DNA of 11,453 bases, from NCBI GenBank assembly GCA_028565635.1, contig JAOXYB010053090.1, positions 1-11,453 on the forward strand, read 5' to 3'. Below the pieces are notes generated by a model. That model was not told where the DNA came from. It made no database searches and saw nothing but the letters and a program-made list of their open reading frames with translations. The DNA is from Phoronis ovalis (Eukaryota; Phoronida; Phoronidae). The stretch's first letter is position 1. Every line of letters begins with the position of its first letter. Both the position numbers and the translations under genes were made by a program. Below, piece by piece: positions 8,601 to 11,453 of this stretch.

Positions 8601-9842
8601 CTGTTGCATTATTTTCATAAGCTACTATTTGTTGGATTCCAAGAAATGTAGAATAAATAAATTTTATGTTTTAATATATTACAGAAATGCTAGCCGTGTT
8701 AACGAACATTCGTGGCGTTGAGTATCTAGCCGTTGGACCAGAACAAGATACAGCAATCAAAACACCAAATGATAAAGCAGGTTTGTTCAAAGAAGTGTCA
8801 AAGTGTTTGTAAGTTAACTATATTTTCTTTGATAAACAAGATGAAGAAGACAATGAATGTCGTTAAACAACAAAGAATATAGTACTGGGAAAAGTGCACG
8901 AACTCTTTTTCATGCGAGCTATAATAATCAGTATTATCAATAATAAGGGCGATTCATCATGTTGCTAAAAGCACTTTTTTGTATTAAGAATTCACAAATA
9001 ATATCAAAAAACTTTGTTTTCAGATTCAAAAAGAGTGGGTAAATGTAAAATCTGCAAGGTCGAAAACCGTAATGCAGTGTTTTTGCCTTGTGGACATTTA
9101 ATATCCTGCCAAGAATGCGCCAAATCATTTGTGAATTGTACCATCTGTCATTCTTCTATTCAAACAATCGTGAAGCCACTGTGTTCTTGTTTTAAAGAAC
9201 AGACTATGGGAGAGCTGCCTAGCAGTTTGAAAGGTAAGATCATGATGTACACACATATTTCTTGTGCACCGATACGAAATAAATGTCAATATTTTTCCAG
9301 TTAAGGCAATAGGTCTAGCATATGAAGAATTATAGTTTTATTTACTTTGTGACATATTAAAATTCACAACCACGTGTCAACTTACAAAGGAAGATGAGTA
9401 TTAACTAATTATTTTTAAAACATAGATATCGCACTTTGAGCACTAGTTACCTAACCATTGATGATCAAGATTCCGGCAGTATCACATGGTATCAACCAAA
9501 TGTCAGTGCGTAATGAACACAGTCGTACGAATGCATTTATATACAAATATCAAGCAGAAAAAGAAAGGAAATTTGATAGGTTTCATTCAAAAACTAAATG
9601 AAATCTAATTTCTGCTTTCAGTAACTCCTTATACTTTGCGCAAAGAAGAACATGGAAAATTTTGTTCATTGTCTCCATTGTGTTGCATATGCAAAAAAGA
9701 AAATGAAGTTTTAGATTTTTTACTCATCCCTTGTTGTCATCTTGTCTTATGCAAAACTTGCTCATGGCAGTTTTATCCGGATCAAACATGTCCAGTATGC
9801 AATAAAACAATTATTGGGACAAAAACTGTGATCATAGAGTAA
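4758..9842 (+). CDS. Inhibitor of apoptosis protein, BIR x3 plus RING x2 (spliced, 687 aa)
   Basis: Spliced gene: join(4758..5601, 6141..6368, 6749..6835, 7053..7211, 7674..7849, 8440..8482, 8685..8780, 9024..9233, 9622..9842). Every junction is GT-AG and keeps frame; seven of the eight introns are phase 1 and one (7850-8439) is phase 0. Domain order: unassigned N-terminus 1-137, BIR1 about 138-204, BIR2 276-341, remnant BIR-like segment 358-387, BIR3 413-489, linker 499-545, RING1 552-599, RING2 635-687. Family knowledge: BIR domains bind caspases or IAP-binding-motif peptides, and IAP RINGs recruit E2 enzymes and ubiquitinate the IAP itself, caspases and signalling partners in the cytosol. 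The BIR1-2-3 order matches XIAP, cIAP and Drosophila Diap2, but I see no CARD and no clear UBA, and the second RING is unusual. All zinc ligands are present and no frameshift or in-frame stop is needed. Introns rule out a recent viral iap insertion. Whether the protein inhibits caspases or mainly signals is inference. Exons upstream of 4736 may add to it. Confidence 0.92.
5602..6140 (+). other. Intron 1 (phase 1), splitting BIR2
   Basis: A 539-bp intron from GTAAAT to TTAG. It contains a decayed duplicate of the preceding exon end (listed separately) and otherwise no coding signal. Confidence 0.88.
5674..5757 (+). repeat. Decayed duplicate of the exon 1 end and splice donor within intron 1
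   Basis: The segment matches 5550-5623 about 125 bp upstream, with small gaps. The core at 5702-5721 matches 5579-5598 at 18 of 20 bases (shared GCAAACATATA), and GGTAAAT follows in both. In one frame the copy still reads LQTY. Its donor (AG|GTAAAT at 5726) would be in the wrong phase for BIR2, so it appears to be a non-functional relic or a decoy 5' splice site. Confidence 0.72.
6141..6368 (+). CDS. IAP coding exon 2: BIR2
   Basis: Encodes residues 282-357. The junction with exon 1 rebuilds the conserved BIR opening RLQTYTG-WP, which is strong support for acceptor GTATTAG at 6140. Then come [16 protein letters not shown] (288-303) and the zinc site C310, C313, H330 and C337 with standard spacing. 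The segment [12 protein letters not shown] resembles XIAP BIR2 (acid, Arg, x, aromatic, x, Glu, His) more than the DPW form of BIR3. D324, E329 and Y333 fall at the positions that line the peptide groove of that domain, so binding of caspase neo-termini or IBM proteins is plausible, though this is inference from memory of the family. Continuing past the donor would read Cys-rich residues to a stop at about 6398, so splicing at G|GTAAAT (6369) is required. Phase 1 at both ends. Confidence 0.93.
6369..6748 (+). other. Intron 2 (phase 1)
   Basis: A 380-bp intron between BIR2 and the short exon 3, GTAAAT...TATAG. I see no coding segment, RNA or repeat in it. The exon 2 frame stops about 30 bases into the intron. 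Confidence 0.85.
6749..6835 (+). CDS. IAP coding exon 3: short frame-neutral exon, likely remnant of an extra BIR
   Basis: An 87-bp exon, phase 1 at both ends, encoding residues 358-386. It is bounded by acceptor TTTATAG (6748) and donor G|GTCAGT (6836). It carries no zinc ligands in BIR spacing. Its end, [11 protein letters not shown], closely matches [13 protein letters not shown] in BIR3 exon 4, and a 31-base stretch of the two exons is identical at 23 positions by my count. The SCF motif ahead of it can be aligned to the STF of BIR3's RLSTF, and its start (DDPLDAD) echoes DDPLTAE ahead of BIR2. It therefore looks like the N-terminal half of a duplicated BIR that lost its zinc half. Because its length is a multiple of three, skipping it keeps frame. 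It could instead be an alternative exon or, less likely, wholly intronic. Confidence 0.68.
7053..7211 (+). CDS. IAP coding exon 4: spacer and N-terminal half of BIR3
   Basis: Encodes residues 387-439 from acceptor GCATTAG (7052) to the near-perfect donor G|GTGAGT (7212), phase 1 at both ends. A Gly/Ser/Thr and Lys/Pro-rich spacer (388-410) precedes [20 protein letters not shown], the classic opening helix of a BIR, followed by ADAGFCYMG at 432-440. The exon ends exactly at the YxG turn before the BIR3 zinc site, so the domain is split over two exons, whereas BIR1 sits in one. It was too short and too open-ended to stand out as an ORF; the BIR consensus and matching phases identify it. C437 in GFCYMG replaces the usual aromatic residue. 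Confidence 0.92.
7212..7673 (+). other. Intron 4 (phase 1), splitting BIR3
   Basis: A 462-bp intron, GTGAGT...TTGCAG, with an AT-rich first half. An open stretch at 7480-7673 is not supported as an exon. The intron interrupts BIR3 immediately before its first zinc ligands. Confidence 0.9.
7674..7849 (+). CDS. IAP coding exon 5: zinc-binding half of BIR3
   Basis: Encodes residues 440-498. Acceptor ATTGCAG (7673); consensus donor GAT|GTAAGT (7850), phase 0. Zinc ligands are C447, C450, H467 and C474 in exact family spacing. The core [14 protein letters not shown] and the following [10 protein letters not shown] form the most canonical BIR of the protein. The GL pair, the acid at 461 and W470 match the residues that form the IAP-binding-motif groove in XIAP and cIAP BIR3 (for example E314 and W323 in human XIAP). 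This makes BIR3 the best candidate for binding Smac/HtrA2/Reaper-type ligands or a caspase-9 neo-terminus. After the domain, [10 protein letters not shown] (480-489) matches the usual BIR3 C-terminal helix. Reading on past the donor gives low-complexity lysine/leucine sequence typical of intron. Confidence 0.94.
7850..8439 (+). other. Intron 5 (phase 0)
   Basis: A 590-bp intron, the longest of the gene and the only one of phase 0, GTAAGT...TTTTCAG. It holds a (TAA)n run and no supported coding sequence; an open frame across its 3' half is out of frame with exon 6. Confidence 0.82.
8152..8181. repeat. (TAA)n trinucleotide run in intron 5
   Basis: About ten TAA units with a single G interruption (GAT) near the middle. 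A simple repeat, probably length-variable. Confidence 0.9.
8440..8482 (+). CDS. IAP coding exon 6: 43-bp linker exon
   Basis: Encodes [14 protein letters not shown] (499-512) plus one base. Acceptor ATTTTTCAG at 8439 is the best polypyrimidine acceptor of the gene; donor G|GTAACA at 8483. It takes phase 0 from exon 5 and hands phase 1 to exon 7. That is the only route I find that keeps frame from BIR3 to RING1, so the exon is supported mainly by phase logic. It has no domain. If skipped, the frame is lost, so it should be constitutive. Confidence 0.72.
8685..8780 (+). CDS. IAP coding exon 7: linker between BIR3 and RING1
   Basis: Encodes residues 513-544, including [19 protein letters not shown]. 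Acceptor ATTACAG at 8684 and a weaker donor G|GTTTGT at 8781, phase 1 at both ends. In XIAP, cIAPs and Diap2 this place holds a UBA domain. Here the whole linker (499-545) is about 47 residues and lacks the MGF/MGY loop and the three-helix pattern I would expect, so I do not call one. It may be a collapsed UBA or an unrelated tether. The exon is frame-neutral (96 bp). Confidence 0.74.
9024..9233 (+). CDS. IAP coding exon 8: RING1 with an internal IAP-type tail
   Basis: Encodes residues 545-614. Acceptor TTTTCAG (9023), donor G|GTAAGA (9234), phase 1. RING1 is a textbook IAP C3HC4 RING: C552-x2-C555-x11-C567-G-H569-x3-C573-x2-C576-x6-C583-x2-C586, with [14 protein letters not shown] closely matching cIAP/XIAP RINGs. 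The usual Pro after the seventh ligand is Thr (CTIC), which could weaken E2 contact. After C586 the 14-position stretch ending at S599 ([11 protein letters not shown]) follows the pattern of the IAP C-terminal tail that builds the RING dimer, although here the protein continues. A linker (600-614) leads to RING2. Confidence 0.94.
9234..9621 (+). other. Intron 8 (phase 1) between the two RING exons
   Basis: A 388-bp intron, GTAAGA...TTTCAG. The exon 8 frame meets TAA at 9302-9304 if it is retained, giving a protein that ends soon after RING1, so retention would yield a single-RING isoform. No other signal seen. Confidence 0.85.
9622..9842 (+). CDS. IAP coding exon 9: RING2 and C-terminus
   Basis: Encodes residues 615-687 and the TAA stop. 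Acceptor GCTTTCAG at 9621. RING2 ligands: C635-x2-C638-x13-C652-x-H654-x3-C658-x2-C661-x9-C671-x2-C674. The CPVC motif is canonical, but the Gly of CGH is Cys (CCH), and the first and third loops are two and three residues longer than in RING1. After C674 come exactly 13 residues to the stop ([13 protein letters not shown]), the same tail length as cIAP1/XIAP, with the GT of cIAP1 kept and Ile (I685) where those proteins have the dimer-forming Phe. The matching length says the stop is genuine. RING2 is probably a diverged duplicate of RING1; whether it is active, or dimerises with RING1 within the chain, is inference. Confidence 0.92.
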
Positions 9843-10156
9843 CCATGATATTCTTAAATATATGTCGTATTTATGTATAGTTACTAACTTAATTTCCCGG
9901 GTTTAATCGCCCTGTTATTACGTTGACTTTGCATATAGTACTAAACTTAAAAATATCGAATTTTATACTGTTTATGAGTAATGCCGGACAATGGTAAAAA
10001 CTGTTAAAAAGCAATCTTCACTTTCTTGTTATTTGATGCCATGGTTGTTAAACGTATCAATTAGTCACCTACTCATTTCCTGGCTGATTAACTGCCAAGT
10101 CCCATTAATAATTATCATCTATATTTTTTTGTCTTGTATGTTTGTTTCATTGTAAT

Positions 10157-10165
10157 TTATTTATT
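10157..10165 (+). promoter_or_regulatory. AU-rich element nonamer in putative 3' UTR
   Basis: TTATTTATT matches the classical AU-rich instability nonamer, and ATTTATTTA recurs at 10495-10503. Such elements shorten mRNA half-life, which would suit an apoptosis regulator, but in AT-rich DNA chance matches are common. Confidence 0.3.
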
Positions 10166-10926
10166 GTTTTTATTTTTGTACGCTTGAGTTTTATAAATTA
10201 TTGCATCCTCCGAACGCAGCTAGGAGTCTCTCTTCGTATACGCTCTGTATATTAGAATGTATGTGACAATATTACACTGACATTGAGAAGCAGATATTAT
10301 TGTTGTCTAGTCGTTTAAGGGCATTTCGCTTGCATCCATATAATATGTTATTCTGATGCTTGGCTTTGCACGAATACATCGTAATCCGATGTAATGTTAG
10401 GTAAAATAGTTCTAAAACGACTTCGCTATGTAAGGACAAATTTGTGTAGTAGTGGAATGTATTTTAATTATATTTTTATTGCATTACTATTAGGATTTAT
10501 TTAGATTTGTCTCATTAAAGTAGCATCATCGGCAAAACTAGTCAATCTACTTCTGTTGTACTTATATTCAGGCATTTTTGTATTTGCAAATTGTAAAATT
10601 ATTGTTATTACGGGTATCATATTGTAAATGTTCTCTTTACATATTACTGTGTTCAGTGTTGCTTTGTTGGACACAAACTGTTGAATACTAAGTCAGAGAT
10701 GAAAAACTGTGGGAAACATGGAAACAATACATTATTTTTGCGCTTTAGTAATTAAAGATTGTTGAGTATAATATGTAATCCTCCACTATGTCACATTGAA
10801 GACTTAGTGATATTATTTAAAGATCTTTCACTAGATACAATTTGATATTATTGCACTTGCGTTTGGGAACTCACTTTGCTTGGTGTATACGATTTAATCC
10901 GCATTGAGAAAAACTGAAAGATTTGT

Positions 10927-10956
10927 ACTTTACTATATATTCTATAGTAATAAAGT
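10927..10956 (+). terminator. Poly(A) signal AATAAA within a hairpin
   Basis: AATAAA lies at 10949-10954. TACTATA (10931-10937) pairs with TATAGTA (10943-10949) around a 5-nt loop, and ACTT (10927-10930) pairs with AAGT (10953-10956) across a 3-nt bulge, so the hexamer sits in the 3' arm of the stem. It is the best candidate 3' end signal of the IAP gene. Confidence 0.5.
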
Positions 10957-10970
10957 CCAATACAATTTTT

Positions 10971-11453
10971 ACATTCCGTGAAACCAAATGAAGTAGAAAC
11001 GTGTTTAAGATATGGGCTTAACCATAGTCAATTTTTGTTTATCTCAAAAAAACAGAAGAATAATCTCTTATATATTTCTATATAAAGTGTCACGAAAGTC
11101 TTGCACCAATTAATAGGTATAACAGTGGACTAAGCGGGTAGGGGGTTGATCACAGACACATGCTGTGCCGCCAGAGTTTATCTATATTCTGTTGTGCAAA
11201 GAATGAGCCATAGTGATCAATTAGACGTAACAGGCAGCGATGAATCACGCTGAGAGAAAAGCTAATATCGGTTGGGAAAAGATTAATGACGTAATTATTT
11301 AGCTGTTGTTAAATTGAAGGAATATAACAAAAATTGAATATAGTTATGCCTAGACGTTAGTTGAGAAGGTACGGAACACAAACGGATGGATTTATTCAGA
11401 CTGAGCTTGTCTTAAATATTTTTGTATATATCGTTTATTTTTTACTGATATAT
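10971..11453. other. Downstream intergenic sequence
   Basis: No gene, RNA or repeat that I can support. A somewhat GC-richer patch at about 11128-11270 interrupts the AT-rich background. It has no open reading frame of note and might be an old repeat copy. Confidence 0.5.

Larger units (their letters stand above)
9843..10970 (+). other. Likely 3' UTR
   Basis: About 1.1 kb of AT-rich non-coding DNA from the stop codon to just past the canonical AATAAA at 10949-10954. Weaker ATTAAA hexamers at 10514 and 10751 could give shorter forms. The 3' boundary is inferred, since no cleavage site can be seen directly. Confidence 0.5.

Noticed and set aside
8440-8780. UBA domain in the BIR3-RING linker
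   Set aside because: Too short, with no MGF/MGY loop and no three-helix pattern visible.
8937-9128. 63-codon minus-strand frame
   Set aside because: Antisense shadow of the RING1 exon.
4758-9842. Endogenised viral (baculovirus-type) iap gene
   Set aside because: Eight introns with regular phases, three BIRs and a long N-terminus point to a cellular IAP; viral iap genes are short and intronless.
11128-11270. tRNA-derived SINE suggested by an A-box-like string and a GGTTGATCAC B-box-like string
   Set aside because: The two strings lie only about 11 bases apart, far too close for a Pol III internal promoter, and no cloverleaf or tail was found.

Overview
The window is AT-rich eukaryotic DNA carrying one multi-exon gene on the + strand, with typical GT...AG introns of about 200-590 bp. 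No bacterial or viral operon layout is visible. The organism is an invertebrate animal; a lophotrochozoan (flatworm or mollusc) would fit the base composition, the short introns and the protein type, but I cannot name it from the sequence.

Layout: positions 1-4735 hold no gene I can support, only AT-rich non-coding DNA with a strong hairpin at the left edge, a (TA)11 run, a 38-bp-period E-box repeat and an 11-unit tetranucleotide satellite. A splice acceptor at 4735 opens the first coding exon, which suggests that a 5' UTR exon and the promoter lie further left. Nine coding exons then join in frame: 4758-5601, 6141-6368, 6749-6835, 7053-7211, 7674-7849, 8440-8482, 8685-8780, 9024-9233 and 9622-9842. 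They encode a predicted 687-residue inhibitor-of-apoptosis (IAP/BIRC) protein. A likely 3' UTR of about 1.1 kb follows, with AU-rich elements and a canonical AATAAA at 10949. The last 480 bp hold no recognisable gene.

The protein has an unannotatable N-terminal region of about 137 residues, then BIR1, BIR2, a short odd exon that looks like the remnant of another BIR, BIR3, a 47-residue linker without a recognisable UBA, and two consecutive IAP-type RING domains. All BIR zinc ligands (C-x2-C-x16-H-x6-C) and all RING C3HC4 ligands are intact, so this looks like a functional gene. BIR2 and BIR3 resemble the caspase- and IAP-binding-motif-binding BIRs of XIAP/cIAP, and BIR1 resembles XIAP BIR1. 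The expected role is a cytosolic E3 ubiquitin ligase that restrains caspases and/or feeds NF-kB/IMD-type signalling.

The most unusual features are the tandem RING C-terminus, in which RING1 still carries what looks like an ancestral IAP C-terminal tail before RING2 begins; the degenerate extra BIR exon, which is frame-neutral and so skippable; and a decayed copy of the end of the first coding exon, with its splice donor, inside the first intron. I see no evidence of a wholly new kind of system. The novelty here is a rearranged IAP architecture.
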